64,000 nucleotides of DNA from Thalassolituus maritimus (GCA_913019975.1 CAJWBH010000019.1:1-64000), one strand, 5' to 3'. Shown: positions 24,928-34,883, numbered from the stretch's first letter. Numbers and translations: made by a program. Notes: generated by a model not told the origin, from the letters alone.

Positions 24928-25980
24928 TCAGAGCTGACTCATGAACTTACTAACATCATTAAGCGGAAGGACACGATCAGCTAACCCTGCATTGATCACA
25001 GCCATCGGCATTCCATATATAACACAGCTCTGTTCATCCTGGGCCCACAAGTGCCCACCCGACTGCTTGAGTAACCGGGCTCCTTCACGTCCATCTGCTC
25101 CCATCCCCGTCAAGACGATGCCTAACGCCTTACTACCGTAATGTTTTGCTGCAGAAGCAAGAGCAATATCGACACTCGGCCGATAGCTTACCCGCTCGTC
25201 ACTTTCCAGAATATGAATCGATCCACCGTGGCGTTTATCAACGATCAGCTGCTTGCCCCCAGGTGCAACATAAACGTGACCCGGTTTTAAAATATCACCC
25301 TCTTCTGCCTCTTTGACACTTAACGCACTGAGATTATTCAGCCGCTCAGCAAACGCTGCGGTGAACGAAGCAGGCATGTGCTGCACGATAATAATGGGCT
25401 TGTTAAATCCTGCGGGCAAACTCTTGAAAATATTCTGCAGAGCAGCAGGGCCACCGGTGGACGTACCAATGACCACCAGTTCAAGATGACGCGGCACCGG
25501 CTCGTTCGCCCCTGCCGCAGTGGGCGTCTTTTTTTGTGAAGGTTGAGATGGGGAGGTTGAAACCTGCGCGGTACCCTTCAGCTGCCCCCTCGCTACGGCA
25601 ATAATTTTTTCGGCAAGTAACTTACGGATAGAGGCTGCGTTGCGGGCAATAGCATCGAAATTCTTCGGCAAAAAATCGACGGCCCCAGCGTCCAGGGCAT
25701 CCAGCGTTACCCGGGCACCTTCAAAGGTCAATGATGAAAACATCAGAACTGGCACCGGGGTCGATGCCATTATTTTTCGTACTGCAGTGATGCCATCCAT
25801 GACAGGCATCTCGTAATCCATGGTGATTACGTCAGGTTTCAGTTTGTCATTCAGCTCAATGGCCTGAAGCCCGTTTTCAGCTACGCCAATCACCTCAAGA
25901 CGAGGATCGGCATTGATAATATCTGTCACCCGGCGGCGGAAAAAACCTGAATCATCCACCACCAGAACTTTTAAAGCCAT
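24928..25980 (-). CDS. cheB: CheB methylesterase (flagellar, F6-type system)
   Basis: Receptor demethylase/deamidase with an N-terminal receiver (phospho-acceptor Asp55 in ITMDYEMPVMDG) and a C-terminal methylesterase domain with Ser in IGTSTGGPAAL, His in VQHMPASF and Asp in GMGADGREG. The linker of about 60 residues is Ser/Pro/Lys-rich. The ATG at 25980 (MALKVLVVDD, AGGAAG upstream) is chosen over 26022 because receivers start there. Last gene of the flhA-fliA-cheYZAB run. Confidence 0.95.
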   Translation of the reverse strand: MALKVLVVDDSGFFRRRVTDIINADPRLEVIGVAENGLQAIELNDKLKPDVITMDYEMPVMDGITAVRKIMASTPVPVLMFSSLTFEGARVTLDALDAGAVDFLPKNFDAIARNAASIRKLLAEKIIAVARGQLKGTAQVSTSPSQPSQKKTPTAAGANEPVPRHLELVVIGTSTGGPAALQNIFKSLPAGFNKPIIIVQHMPASFTAAFAERLNNLSALSVKEAEEGDILKPGHVYVAPGGKQLIVDKRHGGSIHILESDERVSYRPSVDIALASAAKHYGSKALGIVLTGMGADGREGARLLKQSGGHLWAQDEQSCVIYGMPMAVINAGLADRVLPLNDVSKFMSQL

Positions 25981-25993
25981 AATACTTCCTGTG

Positions 25994-28321
25994 TCAGGCC
26001 GCGCTCGATTGTCGCGTTGCATAACGCGTCAGCATGCTTGGAATATCAAGGATCAAAGCAATGCGGCCATCACCCGTAATGGTTGCTCCAGCCATCCCAG
26101 CGGTACCGTGGAGCATTTTTCCGAGTGGCTTAATAACAACTTCTTCCTGACCAATTAACTGATCTACGACAAAACCAACTTTGTTTGTACCTACCGAGAC
26201 CACTACCACATGAGCGGACTCGTCTGCTTTCGCAAACTGCTCGCCTTTCACCAACCAACGCTTGAGATGAAACAGTGGAATTGCACGCTCACGCACAACC
26301 ACAACTTCCTGCCCATCGACGACATTGGTTTGAGTAAGATCCAGGTGGAAAATCTCATTTACGTTCACAAGCGGAAAGGCAAAGGCCTGATCTTTCAGCA
26401 TCACCATCAGCGTCGGCATAATCGCGAGCGTTAAAGGCACTTTAATACTGATCGTTGTACCTTCACCTTTGAACGAATCAATCGATATCGTACCGTTAAG
26501 CTGTGTGATTTTTGTCTTAACAACATCCATTCCCACGCCACGGCCAGAAACATCGGATATCTGTTCTTTAGTGGAAAAGCCCGGCGCGAAAATAAGATTA
26601 AAACATTCATTGTCTGTCAGGCGGTCTGCGGCATCCTGATCCATAACACCTTTTTCTACCGCCTTGCGTCTCAGGACATCAGCGTCCATACCGGCACCGT
26701 CATCCTGAATCCGTAGCAGAATATGATCGCCTTCCTGCTCTGCTGAGAGAATGACCGTACCCACGCGACTTTTGCCACTGGCTTCGCGCACATCTGGTTG
26801 CTCAACGCCGTGGTCTACCGAGTTACGTACAAGGTGAACCAGTGGATCTGCGAGTGCTTCCACCAGGTTTTTATCCAGATCCGTTTCTTCACCACGCAAT
26901 TCGAGGTTAATTTCTTTCTTAAGCTGTCGCGCAAGATCCCGAACAACACGGGGAAAACGCCCAAAGACTTTCTTGATCGGTTGCATCCGCGTCTTCATCA
27001 CGGACGACTGAAGATCACCTGTGACCACATCCAGATTGGCGACCGCTTTCGCCATCGACTCATCGCTGCTCTTGAGTCCCAGACGAACCAGGCGGTTACG
27101 CACCAGTACGAGCTCACCCACCATGTTCATAATGTCATCGAGACGCTTAGTATCAACACGGACAGTCGCCTCGGCCATGGCCTCTTTTTCGTTCTTGCGA
27201 GCGTCCGGCTTCGCTTTGGGTGCAGAGGACGCAGCAGGAGCGGCAGATTTAGCCGCAGGTTTTGCTGCCTCAGGCTTAGCGGCCGGTGTATCTGCTGGCT
27301 TCGGCGTTGCTGCTTCAGGCTTTTTAGCGCCGGTTTCTTCTGGCGCTTTCGCAGCAGGAGGGTTAGCTACTGCCGCAGATGAGCCCTGTGATGCCGTTAT
27401 GTCTGTTGCACCGGGCTTACCTTTTCCGTGTAAGCGGTCAAGCAATTCTTCAAATTCAGAATCAGTAATCAGATCGCTGTCACCGCCCCCCGCCGATGGC
27501 ACTGACGCAGCAGGCGACTCTGGAGTAGCTGTTTTTTCTGGTTCATCAGGTGCCGGAGCTTCTGGCTTATTCGATGCCGACGAATCGCCGGGCTTACCTT
27601 TTCCATGAATCTGATCCAGCAGAGCTTCAAATTCATCTTCTGTGATTTCATCGTCAGACGCTGATGCAACAGGTCCACTGTCGGTGTCGAACAGATCATC
27701 CCCACCAAAAAGGTTGTCATCATCACCAGTATTCTGTGCGGCAGCAGGGGCCTCCGTAGCAGCAGATGCAGCATCAGATTTTTCATCTAACGCATCAAGC
27801 AATTGCTCAAATTCATCATCGGTGATGTCGCCGTTGTCCGCATCCGCTGAAGTGCCTTCTGCAGAAGGCGCTTCAGCTTCTTCGACTACTGATTCTTCCA
27901 CTGCAGCAGCTTCAACTGCTGGGGCTTCGTCCTCAGGCAATGCCAGATGATGCAAATTATCCAGCAAGCTCTGCTCTGCGGGCTCTGGCATTTCACCAGA
28001 ACGCACACAGTCAAACATTTCATTAACGGTATCCAGAGCACTGAGAACCACATCCATCAGGTCTGCATTCACCGATCGTTTGCCATTACGAAGCGTATCG
28101 AACACGTTCTCGGCCGCATGGCAGCAATCCACCAGAGGGTTCAACTGCAAAAAGCCAGCACCGCCTTTTACCGTATGGAATCCACGGAAGATTGCGTTCA
28201 GGAGATCCTTATCGTCTGGACTGTTCTCCAGATCCACCAGCTGCTCTGACAGCAGTTCCAGGATTTCTCCCGCCTCTACGAGAAAGTCCTGGAGAATCTC
28301 TTCATCAGCATCGAAACTCAT
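25994..28321 (-). CDS. cheA: CheA histidine kinase (flagellar, F6-type) with three LID-type motifs
   Basis: Central kinase phosphorylating CheY and CheB. 775 residues: P1 Hpt domain with His49 in GFHTVKGG; a long acidic/Ala-Pro-rich linker (about 125-380) with three copies of an ITxxEFExLLDxLHGKGKPG-like motif; P3 dimerisation (VDTKRLDDIMNMVGELV); P4 kinase domain (HLVRNSVDHGVE, DDGAGMD, GRGVGMDVV); and P5 CheW-like domain. The repeated linker motif corresponds to the LID region by which ParP binds CheA in Vibrio. A canonical P2 is not evident. 12 bases after cheZ. Confidence 0.95.
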   Translation of the reverse strand: MSFDADEEILQDFLVEAGEILELLSEQLVDLENSPDDKDLLNAIFRGFHTVKGGAGFLQLNPLVDCCHAAENVFDTLRNGKRSVNADLMDVVLSALDTVNEMFDCVRSGEMPEPAEQSLLDNLHHLALPEDEAPAVEAAAVEESVVEEAEAPSAEGTSADADNGDITDDEFEQLLDALDEKSDAASAATEAPAAAQNTGDDDNLFGGDDLFDTDSGPVASASDDEITEDEFEALLDQIHGKGKPGDSSASNKPEAPAPDEPEKTATPESPAASVPSAGGGDSDLITDSEFEELLDRLHGKGKPGATDITASQGSSAAVANPPAAKAPEETGAKKPEAATPKPADTPAAKPEAAKPAAKSAAPAASSAPKAKPDARKNEKEAMAEATVRVDTKRLDDIMNMVGELVLVRNRLVRLGLKSSDESMAKAVANLDVVTGDLQSSVMKTRMQPIKKVFGRFPRVVRDLARQLKKEINLELRGEETDLDKNLVEALADPLVHLVRNSVDHGVEQPDVREASGKSRVGTVILSAEQEGDHILLRIQDDGAGMDADVLRRKAVEKGVMDQDAADRLTDNECFNLIFAPGFSTKEQISDVSGRGVGMDVVKTKITQLNGTISIDSFKGEGTTISIKVPLTLAIMPTLMVMLKDQAFAFPLVNVNEIFHLDLTQTNVVDGQEVVVVRERAIPLFHLKRWLVKGEQFAKADESAHVVVVSVGTNKVGFVVDQLIGQEEVVIKPLGKMLHGTAGMAGATITGDGRIALILDIPSMLTRYATRQSSAA
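27410..27829 (-). repeat. three LID-type repeats within cheA
   Basis: Coding repeats at 27785-27829 (residues 165-179, ending without HGKG), 27587-27652 (224-245) and 27410-27475 (283-304). The last two share EFExLLDxxHGKGKPG. They are separated by Ala/Pro/acidic spacers of about 40 residues. Confidence 0.8.
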
Positions 28322-28333
28322 TCAACCGCTCCT

Positions 28334-29110
28334 CTAGAACCCTAAGCTCGACAACAGATCATCGACATCATCCTGGCTACTCACTACACCATCGGCTTTG
28401 CTATCGGTCTGTGGACCTTCAGGGTTAATATCCGGGCCTTTATCAGGCGCCGGCGTGCTTTGTTCAAACTCATGGTTGATGCCAGTGATCTGATCAACCT
28501 GCCCTGCCATCGAGACCAGTGTGACCAGGCGTCCTTCCACATCGCGAATCAGATTGATCACTTTATGAATGACCTGCCCGGTCAAATCCTGAAAGTCCTG
28601 AGCCAGGACAATTTCAGAAAACTGTTTCTTTATTTCCGACGAATCTTTAACGCTGCTGGAAAGATATTCATCAATATCACGACTGAGTTCGCGAAATTCG
28701 GAGGTATTCATTTCGCGTTTCATAAATCGTTTCCAGCGAGCAGAAAGTTCCGCTGCCCGATCGCCCATAGCGCCCGCCAAAGGGCCGCCGGCATCGGCGA
28801 TATCCATCGTGCGATTGGCTGACTTATCCGTCATTTCAAGAACGTACGTCAGCTTATCGGTTGTCTCGGTAATATCAGAAGCGGCGCCAACCGTATCGAC
28901 ATTCAGATTCTTGATCGACTCATGCAAGGCACGGGTCAGTCGTCCGATCTCGTTATACAGTGTGCGATCACGCAACTGATTGAGGTCGTTTACCAGAGCA
29001 ACTGCTTTACCGAGATCTCCCTGCTCGAGCTGTTCGAGCATATTCTCCGCAAGCGAGCGTATCTCCGAGCCGACCTGGTTGTCCTTATTGTCCAGGTTTA
29101 CATCCACCAT
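28334..29110 (-). CDS. cheZ: CheZ phosphatase
   Basis: Dephosphorylates CheY-P. 258 residues, long helical protein with the catalytic-glutamine segment VLAQDFQDLTGQVIHKVINL and a C-terminal CheY-binding peptide (DDVDDLLSSLGF) after a flexible linker. Presence of CheZ marks this as the flagellar motor-controlling system. Between cheY and cheA. Confidence 0.95.
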   Translation of the reverse strand: MVDVNLDNKDNQVGSEIRSLAENMLEQLEQGDLGKAVALVNDLNQLRDRTLYNEIGRLTRALHESIKNLNVDTVGAASDITETTDKLTYVLEMTDKSANRTMDIADAGGPLAGAMGDRAAELSARWKRFMKREMNTSEFRELSRDIDEYLSSSVKDSSEIKKQFSEIVLAQDFQDLTGQVIHKVINLIRDVEGRLVTLVSMAGQVDQITGINHEFEQSTPAPDKGPDINPEGPQTDSKADGVVSSQDDVDDLLSSLGF

Positions 29111-29124
29111 GGCGCTACCTTTAA

Positions 29125-29499
29125 TCAGCCTTCGACGCGTTCAAAAATCTTATCGATTTTTTCTTTAAGTACTGCCGCGGTGAAGGGCTTAACGACGTAT
29201 CCGTTCACGCCTGCCTGTGCCGCTGCAACGATCTGATCGCGCTTGGCTTCCGCAGTCACCATCAGAACTGGCAGAGTTTTAAGGCGCTCGTCTTCCCGCA
29301 CATGCTTGAGAAGATCCAGGCCTGTCATCCCTGGCATGTTCCAGTCGGTGACCAGAAAATCGAAGTCGCCATTCTGCAGCATCGGCAACGCTGTTGTGCC
29401 ATCGTCTGCCTCCTGAGTGTTGGTGAAACCAAGATCACGCAGCAGGTTTTTGACGATACGTCTCATTGTTGAAAAATCATCCACAATGAGAATTTTCAT
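29125..29499 (-). CDS. cheY: CheY response regulator (flagellar motor)
   Basis: A single-domain receiver of 124 residues with Asp52 in [12 protein letters not shown], the acidic pair VDD at 6-8, Thr in MVTAEAK and Lys in [10 protein letters not shown]. It binds FliM when phosphorylated. The ATG at 29499 fits the family; the longer frame from 29544 does not. 169 bases separate it from fliA; this gap holds a purine-rich tract (29587-29604) but no promoter I could identify. Confidence 0.95.
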   Translation of the reverse strand: MKILIVDDFSTMRRIVKNLLRDLGFTNTQEADDGTTALPMLQNGDFDFLVTDWNMPGMTGLDLLKHVREDERLKTLPVLMVTAEAKRDQIVAAAQAGVNGYVVKPFTAAVLKEKIDKIFERVEG

Positions 29500-29668
29500 G
29501 TTCTTGTCCAAAACGACCTCCAATATACGACTTTTACAAACCAAGCCGGTCCTGAATTAAGTTTAGACCCAGTTAGCGGTTTATCCAGAAAGAGAGAGAA
29601 AGAATAGAAAAGAATAATGACGGCGTCTGATATGGTCTGAAAGCGCTGGATGCGCCGGTAGGGAAAAA

Positions 29669-30394
29669 TCAGGCCCAATCACTCAGACGCGCGCGTAAAC
29701 GGTGTGTGGCTTGAGAGTGCAGCTGACTCACGCGAGACTCGCTGACGCCTAATACAGCGCCAATTTCTTTGAGGTTCAGCTCTTCGTCATAGTAAAGAGC
29801 AAGAACGAGCTGCTCGCGCTCTGGCAGGCCTGAAATGGCTTCCGCCAACTGGCGACGAAATGCATCCCTCTCCATGCCTTTTCCGGGCCCGGGGGTGGAG
29901 TCATCCATCAGATCGGGAGAACTGTCGTTTTCCAGCAACTCTTCATAGCTGAACAGACGACAACCCGCACTATCCTTCAGTATCTGGTGGTACTCGTCCT
30001 GGCTTATACCAAGGACAGCCGCAACCTCACTGTCGTCGGCATCACGACCTTTGACTGCTTCAACCTGTTTAATCGCATCCTGGATACGGCGGGCATTGCG
30101 ATGCACTGAACGGGGTGCCCAGTCACCTTTGCGTATTTCGTCGAGCATGGCCCCACGAATCCGGATACCGGCGTAGGTTTCGAAGCTCGCGCCTTTGCCG
30201 CCATCGTATTTACGCGCAGCTTCAAGCAAACCGATCATGCCCGACTGGATCAGGTCATCTACCTGCACACTGTCCGGTAAGCGTCCCATCAGATGATGAG
30301 CAATCCGCTTCACCAGACCCGCGTGTTCCCGGACCAGATCGTCGAAATTAGTATTCTGAACGTCGGAGTACACCAGACAACTTCCCGTCGACAC
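29669..30394 (-). CDS. fliA: flagellar sigma factor FliA (sigma28)
   Basis: Sigma factor for late flagellar genes. 241 residues with regions 2 (LVREHAGLVKRIAHHL, DDLIQSGMIGLLEAA, FETYAGIRIRGAMLDEIRKGDW), 3 (VAAVLGISQDEY) and 4 (LVLALYYDEELNLKEIGAVLGVSESRVSQLHSQ). Start is a GTG at 30394 with AGGAG 9 bases upstream; it begins 3 bases after the fleN stop. A later GTG (30373) is less likely. Confidence 0.94.
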   Translation of the reverse strand: MSTGSCLVYSDVQNTNFDDLVREHAGLVKRIAHHLMGRLPDSVQVDDLIQSGMIGLLEAARKYDGGKGASFETYAGIRIRGAMLDEIRKGDWAPRSVHRNARRIQDAIKQVEAVKGRDADDSEVAAVLGISQDEYHQILKDSAGCRLFSYEELLENDSSPDLMDDSTPGPGKGMERDAFRRQLAEAISGLPEREQLVLALYYDEELNLKEIGAVLGVSESRVSQLHSQATHRLRARLSDWA

Positions 30395-30397
30395 CCG

Positions 30398-31216
30398 TCA
30401 TGCTCCTACCTGATCAACCAGCCGGTCCACGAAGAACTCAAGATGTCCGCGTGGCGTGGATGGCAGCGGCCAGCTGTCTACTTTCTTGGCTAACGCCCGG
30501 AAAGACGTCGCTGCTTTTGACCGTGGATAGGCTTCAATTACCGCCTTCTGACGCTGTACCGCTCGCTTAACCGCATCGTCAGAAGGAACTGCGCCAACGT
30601 ATTGCATAGCAACATCAAGAAAACGATCAGTGACTTTGGTCAGCTTGGCAAACAAGGCCATACCGTCCTGCGGTGACTTCACCATATTGGCAACGACACG
30701 GAAACGGAACAGACCGTAATCGCGGTTCAGAAGTTTAATCTGAGCATACGCATCCGTGATCGAAGTCGGCTCGTCAGTCACGACTACCAGTACTTCCTGT
30801 GACGCCCGGACAAAACTCAGGACAGTATCTGAAATCCCCGCTGCCGTATCGATGATCAGTACATCAATATCGTCGCCGATATCGCTGAACGCCTGAATCA
30901 GCCCGGCATGTTCCATTGGATTCAACTGCGACAGTTTCTGGGTCCCCGAAGAGGCAGGCACAATTCTGATACCACCGGGGCCTTTGACCAGAACTTCTCT
31001 CAGGTCACACTCGCCCTGCAGCACATTTTCAATTGTCTTGTTCGAGCTGATACCGAGAAGAATATCGATATTTGCCAGTCCGAGGTCGGCATCAAGGATG
31101 ACGACACGTCGGCCCATTTCAGACAGGGCAATACCAAGGTTTACGGAGACATTGCTTTTGCCAACACCGCCTTTACCGCCGGTGACTGCTATGACCTGTA
31201 CAGGATGACTCGCCAT
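30398..31216 (-). CDS. fleN: flagellar number regulator FleN (FlhG)
   Basis: MinD-like ATPase that limits flagellar number and antagonises FleQ. Deviant Walker A GGKGGVGKSNVSVN near residue 14, Walker A' ILDADLGLANIDILLG, and Walker B IIDTAAGIS. ATG 31216 gives 272 residues; a TTG two codons earlier (31222) is possible. The flhF stop overlaps this region, so translation is coupled. Confidence 0.93.
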   Translation of the reverse strand: MASHPVQVIAVTGGKGGVGKSNVSVNLGIALSEMGRRVVILDADLGLANIDILLGISSNKTIENVLQGECDLREVLVKGPGGIRIVPASSGTQKLSQLNPMEHAGLIQAFSDIGDDIDVLIIDTAAGISDTVLSFVRASQEVLVVVTDEPTSITDAYAQIKLLNRDYGLFRFRVVANMVKSPQDGMALFAKLTKVTDRFLDVAMQYVGAVPSDDAVKRAVQRQKAVIEAYPRSKAATSFRALAKKVDSWPLPSTPRGHLEFFVDRLVDQVGA

Positions 31217-31222
31217 CTTCAA

Positions 31223-32566
31223 TTAAACTCCGTGTTGAAAGCTTTTCTGTTGTGTTGCCATGTTCATTGCTTCTGCCGCCTGCCAGCGCGTTCTTGCCAT
31301 CCGCGCCATTTGCTCAGCAAGGTTGACCAGTCTTGATGCATCCGGGTAATGCAGATCATCCGGAATGTGAGGACCGTCGGTAATCAGGGTCAGTGGCAAG
31401 CGGGTCAGAGCGGCAACACTGAGGCCAGCCCCCAGGCTGAAACACTCATCCAGTTTGGTGAAAATACAACCATCCAGCCCCGCTGGCTTGAAGTGCTCGT
31501 AGTTCTCCTGAAGGCAACGCGCCTGACTTGTCAGAGGCAGCACCAGAAACTTACGAACATCACGACCAGTCTGTTTAAGCATAGACAACTGTGACGAAAA
31601 ATGTGGGTCCTGACTGGCAAGTCCGGCACTATCGATCAATACCAGTTTCTTCTTGCGCAGCGTGCTGAGCGTTTTCACCAGATCACCATTCTGCAACACC
31701 ACTTTCATCTCGACACCCAGAATCCGGGCGAACGCCTGCAACTGGTCATGCGCTGCCATGCGATAATTATCAAGCGTCACGAAGGCGACCGAGTCTGGCC
31801 CATGGCGCTGAACAAATCGCGCAGCAATTTTGCCCAAAGTAGTTGTCTTGCCTGCACCGGTCGGACCGACAAGGGCGATGGTTCCGCCCTTTTCGAGTAC
31901 GCCCTGAGGCAGTAACGGCAAGTCGCTCTGGATGACACCCAAGGCGGATTTCCAGGCCTGTTCAAGGTCACCGCTCTGATCACTCATGCTGACCACCCTG
32001 TCCGCCCACGCTGGCTCAAGACCAATATCCTGACAACGCTGCCACAACTGCGACTGCTGCCAGGTCAGAGGGCGACGGGTATCCCACGCACTGCCCTGAT
32101 GACTGACCAGCCAGTCTTTCAGCTCGCGCAGTTCACCCTGCATTTCCTGGAGGCGGGTCTGGTAGGTTTCTTCTGATTGTTTACGCGCTTCAACAGCCTG
32201 CTCCGCCAGTCGGGTAGCGGCTGCCACATCCGCTTCAGTGCGACTCACCTGAGCTGACGCTTGCTGAGAATCTCTTTGCTGAGGTGCATAACGCGTCGCA
32301 GTGTCAGCTGCATATTCCTGACGCTGAGCGGCACTCGCCCGTGCTGCCTGCTTCGCCGCTTCCAGCTCACGCTGAAGGCGCAGCTGACGATCCAGTTCGC
32401 TCTGTTTTGCCGAATCGATCTCTCCCAGCATCTCGCTACTGGCCACAACTTCCATGCCGTTATCCAGGCGTCGGCTAGATACAATAACCGCATCCGGGCC
32501 CAGCTCAGCCGACACCATTTTCAGTGCCAGCTGCATGTTGTCTGCGACGAAACGTTTTACCTTCAT
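31223..32566 (-). CDS. flhF: polar flagellar SRP-like GTPase FlhF
   Basis: Signal-recognition-type GTPase that sets the polar position of the flagellum. 447 residues: N-terminal segment (MKVKRFVADNMQLALKMVSAELGPDAVIVSSRR), a Gln/Ala-rich coiled linker (residues about 75-150), N domain, and G domain with GPTGAGKTTTLGKIA, VTLDNYRMAAHDQL, IDSAGLASQD and TKLDE. Normal length. Between flhA and fleN, as in Pseudomonas and Vibrio. Confidence 0.95.
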   Translation of the reverse strand: MKVKRFVADNMQLALKMVSAELGPDAVIVSSRRLDNGMEVVASSEMLGEIDSAKQSELDRQLRLQRELEAAKQAARASAAQRQEYAADTATRYAPQQRDSQQASAQVSRTEADVAAATRLAEQAVEARKQSEETYQTRLQEMQGELRELKDWLVSHQGSAWDTRRPLTWQQSQLWQRCQDIGLEPAWADRVVSMSDQSGDLEQAWKSALGVIQSDLPLLPQGVLEKGGTIALVGPTGAGKTTTLGKIAARFVQRHGPDSVAFVTLDNYRMAAHDQLQAFARILGVEMKVVLQNGDLVKTLSTLRKKKLVLIDSAGLASQDPHFSSQLSMLKQTGRDVRKFLVLPLTSQARCLQENYEHFKPAGLDGCIFTKLDECFSLGAGLSVAALTRLPLTLITDGPHIPDDLHYPDASRLVNLAEQMARMARTRWQAAEAMNMATQQKSFQHGV

Positions 32567-32578
32567 AATTCAGCCTCG

Positions 32579-34789
32579 TTACGACTTGCCACCAACGGCA
32601 GCAACAATCGTAATGCTCTTGTTGTCCGGCACTTCCTGGTAAGCCAGTACGTGCAGTTGCGGAATACTGTTCCTGACGAACTGCGACATCGCCGGACGTA
32701 ATTGCGAAGTCACCAGAAGCACCGCTGGGCGGCCTGCCGCTTCTTGTGTCTGCACCGATTCATTCAGTGAGCGTTGCAAGGTATCTGCCATACCTGGTTC
32801 AAGAACCAGCCCCTGTTGGCTACCCTGCTGAGCACTCTGTTGTAAGCTTTTCAGCAATAATTGTTCCAGCCCCGGATCCAGCGTCATAACCGGTAATTCG
32901 TCGGTATTTCCGAAGATATTCTGAGTAATCATGCGGGCCAGAGCCAAACGAGCGGCAGAAACGAGAGCGGCAATATCTTGACTCTGAGCCGGAGAGTTCG
33001 CCAAAGACTCGGCGATAGAACGCAAATCCCGGATAGGCACCTGCTCACGCAGCAGGTTTTGCAGGACCGCGAGAAGCTGACTGATGCTGACTTTGTTGGG
33101 CACCAATTCTTCGGCCAGTTTCGGAGATGTCTTCGCCAGCATATCGACCAGATGCTGAGCATCCTCATGACCGATCAATTCATGAGCATGAGTCTGTAAT
33201 TTCTGATTCATATGCGTCGCAACCACGGTGCTGGCATCGACGACGGTATAACCAAGCGTTTGCGCACGGTCTTTCAAATCTGTGGTGATCCAGTAGGCCT
33301 CCATACCGAAGGCTGGGTCGGTCGTCGCCATACCTTCGATTTTGCCGTATACCTGGCCTGGGTTAATCGCCAGCTCCCGCTCAGGATGAATTTCTGCTTC
33401 CGCCAGCGTGACACCCATCAGGGTGATTCGGTACTGATTGGGCAACAGATCAAGGTTGTCGCGAATATGTACCGACGGAATGAGAAAGCCAAGTTCCTGC
33501 GACAGTTTGCGACGAACGCCTTTAATGCGGCTGAGTAGTTGCCCGCCCTGGTTTTTATCCACCAGCGGAATCAGGCGATAACCCACTTCAAGCCCAACGC
33601 GATCTACGGGCTCCACGTCGTCCCAGCCCAATTCTTTAACTTCCAGCTGCTTCATTGCCTCGGCAGCTTTTTCCTGCGGCGCTGCTAAGGCATTACCTGC
33701 GCCAGCGCCAGCTCCTTCAAGCGCCGGTGTATCTTTCGGCTTTCCACCCAATCGTCGCACGACTGCATCGCCCAGCTCACCGCCTTCTTTATTCCAGCGA
33801 ATAACATAGGCAGCCAGGCCAGCCACCAGAGCGGCGCTGATAAATACCGTGTGTGGCATTCCCGGAACAACCCCCATTAACAGAAGTAGACCGGCAGACA
33901 CAGCCAGCGCGCGGGAAGAACCAAACATCTGGCCAAAGACCTGCTGTCCCATGTCTTCATCGCCACCATTACGAGTGACCATAATGGCGGTTGCAGTCGA
34001 CAGCAGCAGTGATGGAATCTGGGCAACCAGACCATCACCAATCGCCAGCAGCGTATACGCAGATACTGCATCACCAAACGTCAGGTTGTGCTGAGCCATA
34101 CCGATGGCAAAGCCACCCACCACGTTAATGATCAGAATCAGAATGCCAGCGATCGCATCACCTTTTACGAATTTACTGGCACCGTCCATAGCACCGTAGA
34201 AGTCCGCTTCTGCGGCAATATCTGAACGACGTTTTTTCGCCTCTTCGGCCTCAATCAGGCCAGCATTCAAGTCAGCGTCAATGGCCATCTGCTTACCGGG
34301 CATAGCATCCAATGTGAAGCGCGCGCTCACTTCTGAAACACGGCCAGCACCTTTGGTCACCACCACAAAATTGATGATCATCAGAATCATAAAGACCACC
34401 AGACCCACGGCATAGTTACCGCCGATCAGCACTTCACCAAACGCCTCAATCACCTTACCCGCGGCATCACCACCTTCATGGCCATACAGGAGCACAACAC
34501 GGGTTGAGGCGACGTTGAGTGCCAGACGCAACAATGTCGCGATCAGGAGAATGGTCGGGAAAATGGCGAAATCTAATGGGCGTTTTGAATAAACACTGAC
34601 CAGTAATACGACTATAGATAAAGCAATATTAAAGGTGAAAAAGGTATCCAGCAGAAACGGCGGCAGAGGCAACGTCATCATGCCCAGCAACACCAGCAGC
34701 ATGACTGGAATGCCGAGGTTGCCCTGCATAAGGATTGAGGCTCCGCTCTTCAGTTGTCCGACTACATTGCTTCCGGAGGCCGCTGCCAT
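32579..34789 (-). CDS. flhA: flagellar export gate protein FlhA
   Basis: Major export-gate subunit of the flagellar type III secretion system. 736 residues: about eight N-terminal transmembrane helices, the FHIPEP-family signature RFTLDAMPGKQMAIDADLNAGLI near residue 155, and a C-terminal cytoplasmic domain binding chaperone-substrate complexes. Preceded by a -24/-12 element. Followed after 12 bases by flhF. Confidence 0.96.
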   Translation of the reverse strand: MAAASGSNVVGQLKSGASILMQGNLGIPVMLLVLLGMMTLPLPPFLLDTFFTFNIALSIVVLLVSVYSKRPLDFAIFPTILLIATLLRLALNVASTRVVLLYGHEGGDAAGKVIEAFGEVLIGGNYAVGLVVFMILMIINFVVVTKGAGRVSEVSARFTLDAMPGKQMAIDADLNAGLIEAEEAKKRRSDIAAEADFYGAMDGASKFVKGDAIAGILILIINVVGGFAIGMAQHNLTFGDAVSAYTLLAIGDGLVAQIPSLLLSTATAIMVTRNGGDEDMGQQVFGQMFGSSRALAVSAGLLLLMGVVPGMPHTVFISAALVAGLAAYVIRWNKEGGELGDAVVRRLGGKPKDTPALEGAGAGAGNALAAPQEKAAEAMKQLEVKELGWDDVEPVDRVGLEVGYRLIPLVDKNQGGQLLSRIKGVRRKLSQELGFLIPSVHIRDNLDLLPNQYRITLMGVTLAEAEIHPERELAINPGQVYGKIEGMATTDPAFGMEAYWITTDLKDRAQTLGYTVVDASTVVATHMNQKLQTHAHELIGHEDAQHLVDMLAKTSPKLAEELVPNKVSISQLLAVLQNLLREQVPIRDLRSIAESLANSPAQSQDIAALVSAARLALARMITQNIFGNTDELPVMTLDPGLEQLLLKSLQQSAQQGSQQGLVLEPGMADTLQRSLNESVQTQEAAGRPAVLLVTSQLRPAMSQFVRNSIPQLHVLAYQEVPDNKSITIVAAVGGKS

Positions 34790-34829
34790 TTAGATACCCG
34801 TCAAAAAAATGTTCTACCAACTGGGTATC

Positions 34830-34844
34830 GCAAGAAGTGTTCCC
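34830..34844 (-). promoter_or_regulatory. RpoN (sigma54) promoter for flhA
   Basis: Minus-strand GGGAACACTTCTTGC: GG and GC are exactly 10 bases apart, with TTGC intact and a partly degenerate -24 box. It lies about 40 bases before flhA. The remaining bases between flhA and flhB carry nothing else recognised. Confidence 0.6.
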
Positions 34845-34883
34845 GTTTTAATTCAGACAGTCATTTTTATCGAACTTTTTAAG

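Noticed and set aside
26798-27608. Long plus-strand open frames (194 and 195 codons) opposite cheA
   Set aside because: They mirror the low-complexity Ala/Pro/Glu linker of CheA on the other strand; no ribosome-binding site or family resemblance.
29587-29604. Purine-only tract before cheY as a regulatory element
   Set aside because: Simple sequence of 18 bases with no partner motif; not enough to claim a function.
29500-29668. sigma28 promoter upstream of cheY
   Set aside because: TAAAC-like stretches exist, but no GCCGATAA-type -10 at the right spacing was found.
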